Shown here: positions 1-6,869 of the stretch, one piece after another | Position numbering within the stretch: position 1 is the stretch's first letter | Layout of the letters: every line of letters begins with the position of its first letter | From: JBLIAZ01 sp047632015 | Lineage (GTDB): Bacteria > Bacteroidota > Bacteroidia > Flavobacteriales_C > GCA-002722245 | NCBI GenBank assembly: GCA_047632015.1 | Contig: JBLIBC010000034.1 | Coordinates: 1 to 14,975, forward strand | Length of the DNA stretch: 14,975 nt | Direction: 5' to 3' | The notes under the pieces: generated by a model | Database searches by the model: none | What the model was told of the DNA's origin: nothing | What the model saw: the letters and a program-made list of their open reading frames with translations, nothing else | Program-made: the position numbers and the translations under genes

Positions 1-1236
1 CCCATCCACTGTGTTTACATTTTCATGTGCGTACTTTTTTTCCATTTGAGCTAACACCTCATCAACATCAATTTCTGGTGTTAATTGAATCTTATTTTTT
101 GAAATGAAATAGTTAGGATATGATTTCCTTAATTCACTTGCAGTCATTCCACAAGTTGCTAAGTGAGTTAAAAACAACCCTACTCCTATCAATGAATCCC
201 TTCCATAATGTAAGTCAGGAAAAATGACACCTCCGTTACCTTCACCGCCAATCACAGCGTTAACTTCCTTCATTTTATTCACCACATTTACCTCACCAAC
301 TGCTGATGGGTAATAAGTCCCTCCTGCTGCTTCAGTTACATCACGTAGTGCTCTTGTGGATGACAAATTTGAAACTGTATTTCCTTTTTTGTGTTTCAAT
401 ACATAATCAGCTACAGACACCAACGTGTACTCTTCACCAAACATGCTACCATCCTCGCAAACCAATGCTAACCTGTCTACGTCAGGATCAACAACTACCC
501 CTAAATCTGCACCTTCTTTCGCTATTAATTCAGCAATATCTGTAAGGTTTTCTGGTAATGGTTCTGGATTATGAGGAAAGTGACCATTTGGTTCACAAAA
601 CAACTCTAATACGTTTTCAACACCTAAAGCTTTTAAAAGCTTTGGCATTACTATTCCTCCTGTTGAATTTACCGCATCAATTGCCACTTTAAAATTAGCA
701 GCTTTAATTTGCTCCACGTTAACTAAAGGGTGATCCAACACTTCCTTAATGTGGTAATCAAAATAATCTTTTGTGGATATTACTCCTAAATCGTCCACTT
801 CAGCGTAAGAAAAATCTTCACTCTCAGCTAGGGCTAAAACTTCCTCCCCGTCTTTTCCTGAAATAAATTCACCCTTGTTATTTAACAATTTTAAAGCATT
901 CCATTCCTTGGGGTTATGTGAAGCAGTCAAAATAATTCCCGCGTCCGCATTTTCATTGGTTACTGCCATTTCTACTGTTGGAGTGGTAGACAAACCAATG
1001 TTAATTACATCCATTCCTAATCCTTGTAACGTAGCAAGCACAAGTTTTTCAACCATTGGCCCAGAAATTCGTGCATCACGGCCAATCACTACTGTACATT
1101 TTCTACCAGGGTTCTTACCTAAAATCCAAGCTCCAAAAGCGCTCGTAAATTTTACTATATCTAAAGGGCTAAAACCATCACCTGGCCTACCCCCTATAGT
1201 TCCTCTAATCCCTGAAATTGATTTTATTAAGCTCAC
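1..1236 (-). CDS. glmM: Phosphosugar mutase, probably phosphoglucosamine mutase (C-terminus cut by window edge)
   Basis: This is an alpha-D-phosphohexomutase family enzyme, expected to convert glucosamine-6-phosphate to glucosamine-1-phosphate on the cytosolic route to UDP-GlcNAc. Seen in the 412 residues present: the N-terminal SLIKSISGIRGT signature, the phosphoserine loop TASHNP (Ser106), the metal-binding loop DPDVDR (Asp250, 252, 254) and the sugar-specificity loop GGEGNGG (Glu332). Roughly 50 residues, including the C-terminal phosphate-binding loop, lie beyond the left edge. The start is a GTG: it sits directly before the conserved SLIKSISGIRG, and no in-frame ATG occurs upstream before the sequence loses family resemblance. 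The GEGNGG loop resembles archaeal-type GlmM and phosphomannomutases more than E. coli GlmM, so phosphomannomutase or phosphoglucomutase is a possible alternative. The family call is very safe; the substrate is less so. The gene is divergent from the TPR cluster. Confidence 0.88.
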   Translation of the reverse strand, partial: MSLIKSISGIRGTIGGRPGDGFSPLDIVKFTSAFGAWILGKNPGRKCTVVIGRDARISGPMVEKLVLATLQGLGMDVINIGLSTTPTVEMAVTNENADAGIILTASHNPKEWNALKLLNNKGEFISGKDGEEVLALAESEDFSYAEVDDLGVISTKDYFDYHIKEVLDHPLVNVEQIKAANFKVAIDAVNSTGGIVMPKLLKALGVENVLELFCEPNGHFPHNPEPLPENLTDIAELIAKEGADLGVVVDPDVDRLALVCEDGSMFGEEYTLVSVADYVLKHKKGNTVSNLSSTRALRDVTEAAGGTYYPSAVGEVNVVNKMKEVNAVIGGEGNGGVIFPDLHYGRDSLIGVGLFLTHLATCGMTASELRKSYPNYFISKNKIQLTPEIDVDEVLAQMEKKYAHENVNTVDG

Positions 1237-1264
1237 CGTTGTATCGTTTTTAAAAATGGAATAA

Positions 1265-1293
1265 CAAAGTACGTGATTTATGGGAGAATTCAA
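1265..1293 (-). promoter_or_regulatory. Candidate Bacteroidota-type promoter for the phosphosugar mutase
   Basis: Read on the minus strand, a TTG (1293-1291) is followed after 19 bases by TACTTTG (1271-1265). The Bacteroidota housekeeping consensus is TTG, a spacer of about 17-23 bases, then TAnnTTTG; this site has one base fewer inside the -7 box. Transcription would begin about 20 bases before the GTG start at 1236, leaving a short leader. This is pattern matching only, in AT-rich DNA where chance matches are common. Confidence 0.35.
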
Positions 1294-1443
1294 AAATCTG
1301 ACGGAAACGAAATCAAAAAAATCACTTAAACAATAGATTATCAAAGCGTTAACTCATACCTATATTTACGAACCGATTTTTGTGTATAATTATAGGTCAT
1401 ATCTCTTGGATTAAAGCTTGATTTTAAGCAAATTTGATAGCGT

Positions 1444-2847
1444 ATGGATTACATGGACGAAAACGAACACCAAACAAATTTACTGACTAAGGTTGCACGG
1501 TTTGAAAACATGTTATCCTCTAGTTGTAACTTGTATTTTGACAGAGAAGACTTCCAAGAACTTGTAGACTATTACCTTTCTATTCAAGACGAAAACAGAG
1601 CAAAAACTGTACTTGATTATGCATTTGAGCAACATCCAGGTAGTGCAGAATTAAGACTAGCTCAAGCACATGTTCTAATTGCTAATAATTTATTAAAAGA
1701 CGCACTGGACTTGCTTAAAGAGCTCGAAATGATGCTCCCAGAAAATGGTGAAATTTTAATGGCCAAAGGCACAGTGTATAGTCGATTAAAAATAAAAGAA
1801 AAAGCTTTGAGTTGTTTTAAGTCTGCGGTGGATAAAGTGGAGTTCTCTGAAGACGTGTATTTTCTTGTTGCTATGGAATATCAGAACAACATGGAATATG
1901 AATTAGCAATCAAATACCATAAGAAAGCATTAATAGAAAATCCTGCATTTGAATTGTCATTATTTGCAATCAACACCTGTTTTGATTGCATTGACAACTT
2001 GACTGAAGCAATTAAATTTTACGAGCATTTTATTGACGCTAATCCATACAGTGAAACTGCTTGGTTCAATTTAGGAACAATGAACGCGAAAAATGAGTGT
2101 TATGAAGACGCTGTAACTGCGTACGATTATGCTCTTGCTATCAACCCTTACTTTTCATCGGCTCTGTTCAACAAAGCTAACTCGCTAGCATCTAATGAAA
2201 AATACGAAGAAGCTATTACCTGCTACAAAGAAACCTTTGAACATGAAGCACCTAACTACATCACTTATTGCTACATGGGTGAATGCTACGAAAGGCTTAG
2301 GGATTTTGACGAAGCGTTAAAGTACTTTGATAAAGCCATTAAGAGCGAAAGCTCTTATTCTGATGCTTGGTTAGGGAAAGCTATTGCACTGGACCACATG
2401 AACGAAAGCATGGATGCTTATAAGTGCGCAAAAAAAGCTTTAGAAATTAACGATAAAGAACCTGATTATTGGTTTACTTGTGCAGAATTGCAGGAAAAGT
2501 TAGGCCTTGTAGAGGAAGCATTAGATTCCATGGAAAAAGCCATTAAATTAGACCAAGAGGATGTGGGCTTAATGATTCACTATGTGCAGTTAATATACAG
2601 AAACATGGATATTTTGTCCACTTTCGAAATAGTAAATGAGGCCCTAGCAGTCTTCCCAAGCCAAGCAAAACTGCACTACTTTAAAACTGGCCTGTGTTTG
2701 TGTTCTGGTCAATATAAAGAAGCGTATAAACATTTAGAAACAGGACTTACCTTTGATGTAAATGCCCATCAATTTCTATTTGACAATTTTCCTGAGGCAA
2801 AAAAAAATCAAAACATCCTAGAGATTATTAGTCAAAAACAAGATTAA
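1444..2847 (+). CDS. Tetratricopeptide-repeat protein
   Basis: A 467-residue protein made almost wholly of tetratricopeptide (TPR) helix pairs from about residue 36 to 440. Typical repeat ends are visible, such as YEDAVTAYDYALAINP (220-235), YEEAITCY (254-261) and FDEALKYFDKAIK (288-300). It has no signal peptide or membrane segment, so it should be a cytosolic scaffold for protein contacts; the partner is unknown. The N-terminus is acidic and unstructured (MDYMDENEH). The first ATG is used here; a second ATG three codons on (1453) is equally possible. It is the first gene of a plus-strand cluster, 48 bases before the rhodanese gene, and is divergent from the phosphosugar mutase. Similar long TPR proteins occur in Flavobacteriia, as far as I recall, without an assigned role. 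I do not infer a function beyond protein binding. Confidence 0.85.
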   Translation: MDYMDENEHQTNLLTKVARFENMLSSSCNLYFDREDFQELVDYYLSIQDENRAKTVLDYAFEQHPGSAELRLAQAHVLIANNLLKDALDLLKELEMMLPENGEILMAKGTVYSRLKIKEKALSCFKSAVDKVEFSEDVYFLVAMEYQNNMEYELAIKYHKKALIENPAFELSLFAINTCFDCIDNLTEAIKFYEHFIDANPYSETAWFNLGTMNAKNECYEDAVTAYDYALAINPYFSSALFNKANSLASNEKYEEAITCYKETFEHEAPNYITYCYMGECYERLRDFDEALKYFDKAIKSESSYSDAWLGKAIALDHMNESMDAYKCAKKALEINDKEPDYWFTCAELQEKLGLVEEALDSMEKAIKLDQEDVGLMIHYVQLIYRNMDILSTFEIVNEALAVFPSQAKLHYFKTGLCLCSGQYKEAYKHLETGLTFDVNAHQFLFDNFPEAKKNQNILEIISQKQD

Positions 2848-2895
2848 CATCTTTATAAACAAAAGAATTAACTCAACCCTTACAAATCATTAATA

Positions 2896-3213
2896 ATGAA
2901 AGAAGTATCTGTACAAGAACTAAAAGAAAAACTAGACAAAAAAGAAGATTTTCAATTAATAGATGTTAGAGAACTACACGAAATTGAAGTAGCTGAAATT
3001 GGCGGAGAGCACATTCCTTTAGGGGAGATTATAAACAGAAGAGACGAAATTTCAAAAGACAAGCAAGTAATTATTCATTGTCGTAGTGGCGCAAGAAGTG
3101 GGAACGCTGTAAACGCTTTGGAAGGAAATTTTGGATTTGACAACTTGTACAACTTAACAGGCGGTATTCTTGCTTGGTCAGCAGAAATTGACAGCAATGT
3201 CCCGTCTTACTAA
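2896..3213 (+). CDS. Single-domain rhodanese-like protein
   Basis: A 105-residue rhodanese-homology protein. Rhodaneses carry sulfane sulfur as a persulfide on an active-site cysteine. Seen: the start of the fold with FQLIDVRE (19-26), the HIPLGEI segment (39-45), and the active loop HCRSGARSG with Cys62, followed by NLTGGILAWS near the C-terminus. The length fits a stand-alone single-domain rhodanese (GlpE/PspE size). There is no signal peptide, so it should be cytosolic. It lies 48 bases after the TPR gene and 18 bases before the DUF368 gene, which suggests co-transcription. The sulfur donor and acceptor are not deducible. The six-residue loop RSGARS fits the sulfurtransferase class rather than the seven-residue Cdc25-like class. 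Confidence 0.92.
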   Translation: MKEVSVQELKEKLDKKEDFQLIDVRELHEIEVAEIGGEHIPLGEIINRRDEISKDKQVIIHCRSGARSGNAVNALEGNFGFDNLYNLTGGILAWSAEIDSNVPSY

Positions 3214-3231
3214 CATCAAGCAATTTAATTC

Positions 3232-4221
3232 ATGAACAATTTCAAACATTTCTTTGGCATTTACCTTAGAGGTATTGCAATGGGCGCTGCTGATGTAGTA
3301 CCAGGGGTTAGTGGTGGAACAATAGCTTTTATCAGTGGTATCTACGAAGAGCTCCTTGACACCATCAAAGGGTTTAACCTTTCCGCTTTAAAAACTTTAA
3401 AAAACGAGGGAATTGTTGCGACATGGAAAAAGCTGAATTTAGGTTTTATTGTAAGCTTAGCTTTAGGAATATTGACAAGCATAGTGAGCCTTGCAGGGTT
3501 AATTAGTGGAATTCTTGAAGAAAAAGGAGAAACATTTAACAAAATAGCTTTATGGAGTTTCTTTTTTGGACTCATTATAGCCTCTATTCTTTATATAGGA
3601 AAGCAAGTTAAAGCTTGGAACGTAAAAAACATTGTAGGTCTAGTTGCAGGTGCTGCGTTAGCATATTATATAACCATAGCCCCAATATCATCAGACAGCA
3701 GTAGTTTACTGTTTTTGTTTTTTGCAGGAAGTATTGCTATTTCAGCTATGATATTACCAGGAATATCTGGTAGTTTTATCCTGGTGTTACTTGGAGCTTA
3801 CCAACCAATAATGGGTGCTATCAAATCCGTCACTGAAATTAAAGACATGGCTGCACTTTGGGGACCTATTGGCATTATATCAGTTGTGGGTTCTGGATGC
3901 GTAATCGGCTTACTGACTTTTTCACGTGTGCTTTCTTGGTTATTTAAAAAGCACGAAACCATTACATTAGCAACATTAACTGGCTTCATGTTAGGCTCTT
4001 TGAATAAAATTTGGCCTTGGAAAAAAGCCATTAGCACTAGGATTAATTCGCATGGTGAAGAAGTTCCAGTTCAATTCAGCAACATGATGCCTTCTGATTA
4101 TTCACCTCCAAGCGGAATTGATAGCTCTTGGGGCTACGCATTAATGTTTGCAGCTATTGGGTTTGCAGTAGTATTTTTACTTGAATTTTTTGGCAACAAA
4201 TTAAAAAAAGAGAATGACTAA
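3232..4221 (+). CDS. DUF368 family membrane protein, predicted undecaprenyl phosphate transporter (PopT type)
   Basis: A 329-residue polytopic inner-membrane protein of the DUF368 family. Members of this family (PopT) have been shown in other bacteria to return undecaprenyl phosphate, the lipid carrier of peptidoglycan and other envelope sugars, to the cytosolic face. Seen: the family signature GAADVVPGVSGGT at 18-30, and a second related motif MILPGISGSF at 173-182, consistent with two similar halves. Hydrophobic stretches lie at about 72-94, 106-124, 132-150, 157-200, 210-230, 242-262 and 302-322. The hydrophilic loop 264-298 is presumably extramembrane. The last 8 bases overlap aroE, so the two are translationally linked. 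The family assignment is firm; the transport role is taken from characterised homologues and not shown here. Confidence 0.93.
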   Translation: MNNFKHFFGIYLRGIAMGAADVVPGVSGGTIAFISGIYEELLDTIKGFNLSALKTLKNEGIVATWKKLNLGFIVSLALGILTSIVSLAGLISGILEEKGETFNKIALWSFFFGLIIASILYIGKQVKAWNVKNIVGLVAGAALAYYITIAPISSDSSSLLFLFFAGSIAISAMILPGISGSFILVLLGAYQPIMGAIKSVTEIKDMAALWGPIGIISVVGSGCVIGLLTFSRVLSWLFKKHETITLATLTGFMLGSLNKIWPWKKAISTRINSHGEEVPVQFSNMMPSDYSPPSGIDSSWGYALMFAAIGFAVVFLLEFFGNKLKKEND

Positions 4222-4963
4222 GCAACTAGGTTTAATTGGTTATCCGCTAGGACATTCGTTCTCGGCAGGACACTTTAAAGAAAAATTTTCAAAGGAAAAC
4301 ATCACAGGTTTTGAATACCTAAATTTTGAAATCGACGACATTAAATTACTTCCAGAGGTCATTAAAAACAATGTGGAACTGATTGGATTAAATGTCACCA
4401 TCCCCTACAAAGAAGCGGTAATTCCTTATTTAGACAAACTGGATGATTCAGCAAAAAATGTAGGCGCAGTTAACACCATTAAGATTGACAGAAATGGAGG
4501 TAAAACTACACTTACAGGATACAATACGGACACCTACGGGTTTAGAGAAAGCTTAAAACCTTCCTTAGCTATGCATCATCAAAAAGCACTAATCCTTGGG
4601 ACTGGAGGTGCAGCGAAAGCTGCCGAACACGTGCTTAAAGACATTGGTTTAGAAGTCTTATTTGTTTCAAGAAATCCAGAAAAAGAAAACGAGGTGAGTT
4701 ACGATTCTTTAAATGAAACGGCTGTCACCAATTTTCCATTAATTGTTAACTCCTCTCCTATCGGAATGCATCCAAATATTGACAAGTGCCCAGACATTCC
4801 TTACGAGTACTTAAGCGACAAGAACCTCCTGTTTGATTTAATTTACAATCCCGAAGAAACTCTTTTTCTCAAAAAAGGAAAAGAAAAAGGTGCTCTTACG
4901 CAAAATGGGCTTCCTATGCTGATCCTTCAAGCAGAGAAGGCTTGGGAAATTTGGAATCGATAA
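4214..4963 (+). CDS. aroE: Shikimate dehydrogenase (NADP+)
   Basis: A 249-residue AroE. It reduces 3-dehydroshikimate to shikimate with NADPH in the cytosolic pathway to chorismate and aromatic amino acids. Seen: the shikimate-binding SFS at 15-17 in GYPLGHSFS, the NVTIPYK motif with catalytic Lys66, Asn87 in GAVNT, catalytic Asp106 in YNTDTYGF, the nucleotide-binding loop GTGGAAKA (129-136), SRNP (152-155) and NSSPIGMHP (179-187), and the C-terminal NGLPMLILQAEKAW with Gln239. All key residues are present. At 249 residues it is a little shorter than the E. coli enzyme, as is usual for short AroE forms. The ATG lies inside the end of the DUF368 gene, in another frame. It is the last gene of the plus-strand cluster and converges on the lipoprotein gene 43 bases away. 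Confidence 0.96.
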   Translation: MTKQLGLIGYPLGHSFSAGHFKEKFSKENITGFEYLNFEIDDIKLLPEVIKNNVELIGLNVTIPYKEAVIPYLDKLDDSAKNVGAVNTIKIDRNGGKTTLTGYNTDTYGFRESLKPSLAMHHQKALILGTGGAAKAAEHVLKDIGLEVLFVSRNPEKENEVSYDSLNETAVTNFPLIVNSSPIGMHPNIDKCPDIPYEYLSDKNLLFDLIYNPEETLFLKKGKEKGALTQNGLPMLILQAEKAWEIWNR

Positions 4964-5006
4964 CAACTGCTTTTTCCAGATTCAATAACGCTTTACTGAC
5001 ATAGCG

Positions 5007-5771
5007 CTAATACACTCGCCCTGTTTTCGTTGGATCTTTCAAATCAATCCAAAAAATATGAATCTCTTCATTATCATCCATTTGACCATTTCCGTTTTCG
5101 TCAATTCTCGCAAACACGTACATTAAATCATTTGCCGAATCATATTCAGAACTCATGACTGAATAATTTTTAGGAATTAAACCATTTTTCTCTTTTGCCT
5201 CAATATTAAAACTATAAAATCGTCGTAAGTCTTTCACGTTAATTTTCCCGTCGTTATTGGTGTCCTCATCGTAAACAGAAACCATGTAAAAGTTTCGATT
5301 AACAGCTTCACCATTTAAAGTGTCATTACTGAACGTAGGATAATAAAGGGTTTTTATTAAGCCCGGAGTCTCAAAAAATAAATTATTCTGGTGAAGAGCA
5401 TTGTTATAATGCGAAACGTTAACTATGTTGTAACCATACACCGCCTCAAACCCTGGCATGATATTGTGGTTCCAGTTATTCCCTTTATCATTTGAGGAAT
5501 ATCCATAGTGAAACGAGGTAGAGCCTATAAATGGCTCCTTAGTCTTTTTGTCGTAGTTTATTTTGAAGACAATGGTTAACCTGTGGTCTTTACTCCTTGT
5601 TTTCAAGACATCCCTTGGTCTGGTTCTAAAAACAGAATCTGGACTGTTAGCATCTTCAGCCAAAGCACTTTCAGTAGAGGTATGTGAAACTGAAAACCCT
5701 TTTTTTTCTAAACTTTTAAAGCAACCAGTTAACAACACTGTTGTAATTAATGCAACGAGAATATTTTTCAT
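5007..5771 (-). CDS. Lipoprotein with two EF-hand-like calcium loops
   Basis: A 254-residue predicted lipoprotein. The start is the ATG at 5771: MKNILVALITTVLLTGC is a compact signal peptide with a lipobox (LLTGC, Cys17). An in-frame TTG two codons earlier is not needed. The body is globular. Two acidic loops resemble EF-hands: DTNNDGKINVKDL (Asp170, Asn172, Asp174, Asp181) and DENGNGQMDDNEE (Asp224, Asn226, Asn228, Glu235). They suggest calcium binding. The second loop is followed by IHIFWIDLKDP, a pattern I recall in Bacteroidota proteins that carry EF-hand-like loops. Role unknown. After cleavage it would be anchored in the inner or outer membrane. It lies 53 bases downstream of pyrD with a hairpin between, so co-transcription with ispH-pyrD is uncertain. 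Confidence 0.82.
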   Translation of the reverse strand: MKNILVALITTVLLTGCFKSLEKKGFSVSHTSTESALAEDANSPDSVFRTRPRDVLKTRSKDHRLTIVFKINYDKKTKEPFIGSTSFHYGYSSNDKGNNWNHNIMPGFEAVYGYNIVNVSHYNNALHQNNLFFETPGLIKTLYYPTFSNDTLNGEAVNRNFYMVSVYDEDTNNDGKINVKDLRRFYSFNIEAKEKNGLIPKNYSVMSSEYDSANDLMYVFARIDENGNGQMDDNEEIHIFWIDLKDPTKTGRVY

Positions 5772-5793
5772 TATCAATAAATTTAATGAGTAC

Positions 5794-5819
5794 TAAAACC
5801 AAAAAAATATTTGGTTTTA
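5794..5819 (-). terminator. Hairpin after pyrD, possible weak terminator
   Basis: A perfect inverted repeat with 10-base arms, TAAAACCAAA (5794-5803) and TTTGGTTTTA (5810-5819), around a 6-base loop. It lies 5 bases past the pyrD stop and 22 bases before the lipoprotein start. On the minus strand the stem's 3' arm ends in TTTT, so the U-run is inside the stem rather than after it. Only two base pairs are G-C. It could be an inefficient terminator ending ispH-pyrD, a processing site, or part of the lipoprotein leader. Confidence 0.45.
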
Positions 5820-5824
5820 ATATA

Positions 5825-6865
5825 CTAACGCTGAAGTAAGGATTCGTTAATGGATTTTACCAAATCTGGTCCTTCATATACAAATCCCGTATAAACTTGA
5901 ACCAATTTTGCGCCAGCCTCTAATTTTTCTTTGGCGTCCTCAGCAGTGTGAATTCCTCCCACCCCTATGATTGGGTAATCGTCCCCTAAATTGCTGTATA
6001 AGTATTTAATAACCTTTGTCGATCTGTCCTTTACAGGAACACCACTTAACCCTCCTGGATATCCAATTGTATCAAGCTTGTCTTTAGACGTATTTAACCC
6101 ATCCCTATTAACTGATGTATTAGCAGCCACTACTCCACTTAGTTTCAATTCTTTTATTATTTCAATGACGTCATCTAATTCTACCTCACTTAAATCCGGA
6201 GCAATTTTTAACAACACGGGTTTAGGTGTAGCTCGTTTGGCATTTTCATCCATTACTTTTTTAAGCAATCGCTTGAGCGGCTCCTTTTCTTGTAATTCAG
6301 TAAGGTTACCCATGTTCGGACAACTTACATTTACCACAAAATAATCAACGTAATCAAATAATTTGTTAAAGACGATCAAGTAGTCGTTGTCAGCGTCCTC
6401 ATTAGTTGTGCCTTTATTCTTACCTAAATTACCGCCAATAATGACATTTGTTTTCCTTTTTTTTAACCTTTCAACAGCAGCATCAACACCTTCGTTGTTG
6501 AAACCCATTCGGTTTATTAACGCAGTATCTTCGGTTAGTCTAAATAACCTAGGCTGATCATTTCCAGCCTGCCCTTTAGGTGTCAATGTGCCAATTTCAA
6601 TGAATCCGAAACCGTAGTCAGCCAATTCATTAAACAGCTTAGCATCTTTATCAAAACCAGCAGCTAACCCCACTGGGTTGGAAAACTTTAAGCCAAACAA
6701 TTCTCTTTCTAGTTTTTTAGACTTCACCACAAACATAGACCGTATCACTTGTTTAACCCCTGGTGTATTATTCAATATTTTAATTATTGAAAATGCTAAA
6801 TGATGGATTCTTTCAGGTGAAAGCTTGAAGAAAAGTGGTCTTATGATCGCTGAATATATACTCAT
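5825..6865 (-). CDS. pyrD: Dihydroorotate dehydrogenase, class 2-like (quinone type)
   Basis: A 346-residue PyrD that oxidises dihydroorotate to orotate in pyrimidine synthesis, using FMN. Class 2 enzymes are membrane-associated and pass electrons to quinone. Seen: the N-terminal helical extension with PERIHHLAFS (17-26), NPVGLAAGFDKDA (63-75, Lys73), GTLTPKGQAGNDQPRLFRL (92-110), NRMGFNNEG (118-126), LLKIAPDLS (218-226), ANTSV (248-252), GGLSGVPVK (271-279), GVGGI (301-305) and VYTGFVYEGP (324-333). The start is the ATG at 6865, giving MSIYSAIIRPLFFKL; a TTG six codons upstream would overlap ispH and add nothing conserved. Only 4 bases separate it from the ispH stop. Oddity: the active-site motif is NVSCPN (179-184), with Cys182 where class 2 enzymes have the catalytic serine. 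Confidence 0.95.
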   Translation of the reverse strand: MSIYSAIIRPLFFKLSPERIHHLAFSIIKILNNTPGVKQVIRSMFVVKSKKLERELFGLKFSNPVGLAAGFDKDAKLFNELADYGFGFIEIGTLTPKGQAGNDQPRLFRLTEDTALINRMGFNNEGVDAAVERLKKRKTNVIIGGNLGKNKGTTNEDADNDYLIVFNKLFDYVDYFVVNVSCPNMGNLTELQEKEPLKRLLKKVMDENAKRATPKPVLLKIAPDLSEVELDDVIEIIKELKLSGVVAANTSVNRDGLNTSKDKLDTIGYPGGLSGVPVKDRSTKVIKYLYSNLGDDYPIIGVGGIHTAEDAKEKLEAGAKLVQVYTGFVYEGPDLVKSINESLLQR

Positions 6866-6869
6866 GTTG

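Noticed and set aside
875..1264. Open reading frame of 129 codons on the plus strand
   Set aside because: It is the antisense shadow of the phosphosugar mutase, whose conserved motifs on the minus strand are unmistakable. The other short frames opposite large genes (for example 5991-6344, 3342-3575, 12510-12725) are rejected on the same grounds.
1361..1368. TATATTTA as a -7 box for the TPR gene
   Set aside because: It is one mismatch from TAnnTTTG, but no TTG lies 17-23 bases upstream, so it does not make a convincing promoter.
4989..5009. Short inverted repeat and palindrome TAGCGCTA between convergent aroE and the lipoprotein gene
   Set aside because: Stems are only four base pairs with no U-run, and the palindrome overlaps the lipoprotein stop codon. 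Too short to support a terminator or operator.
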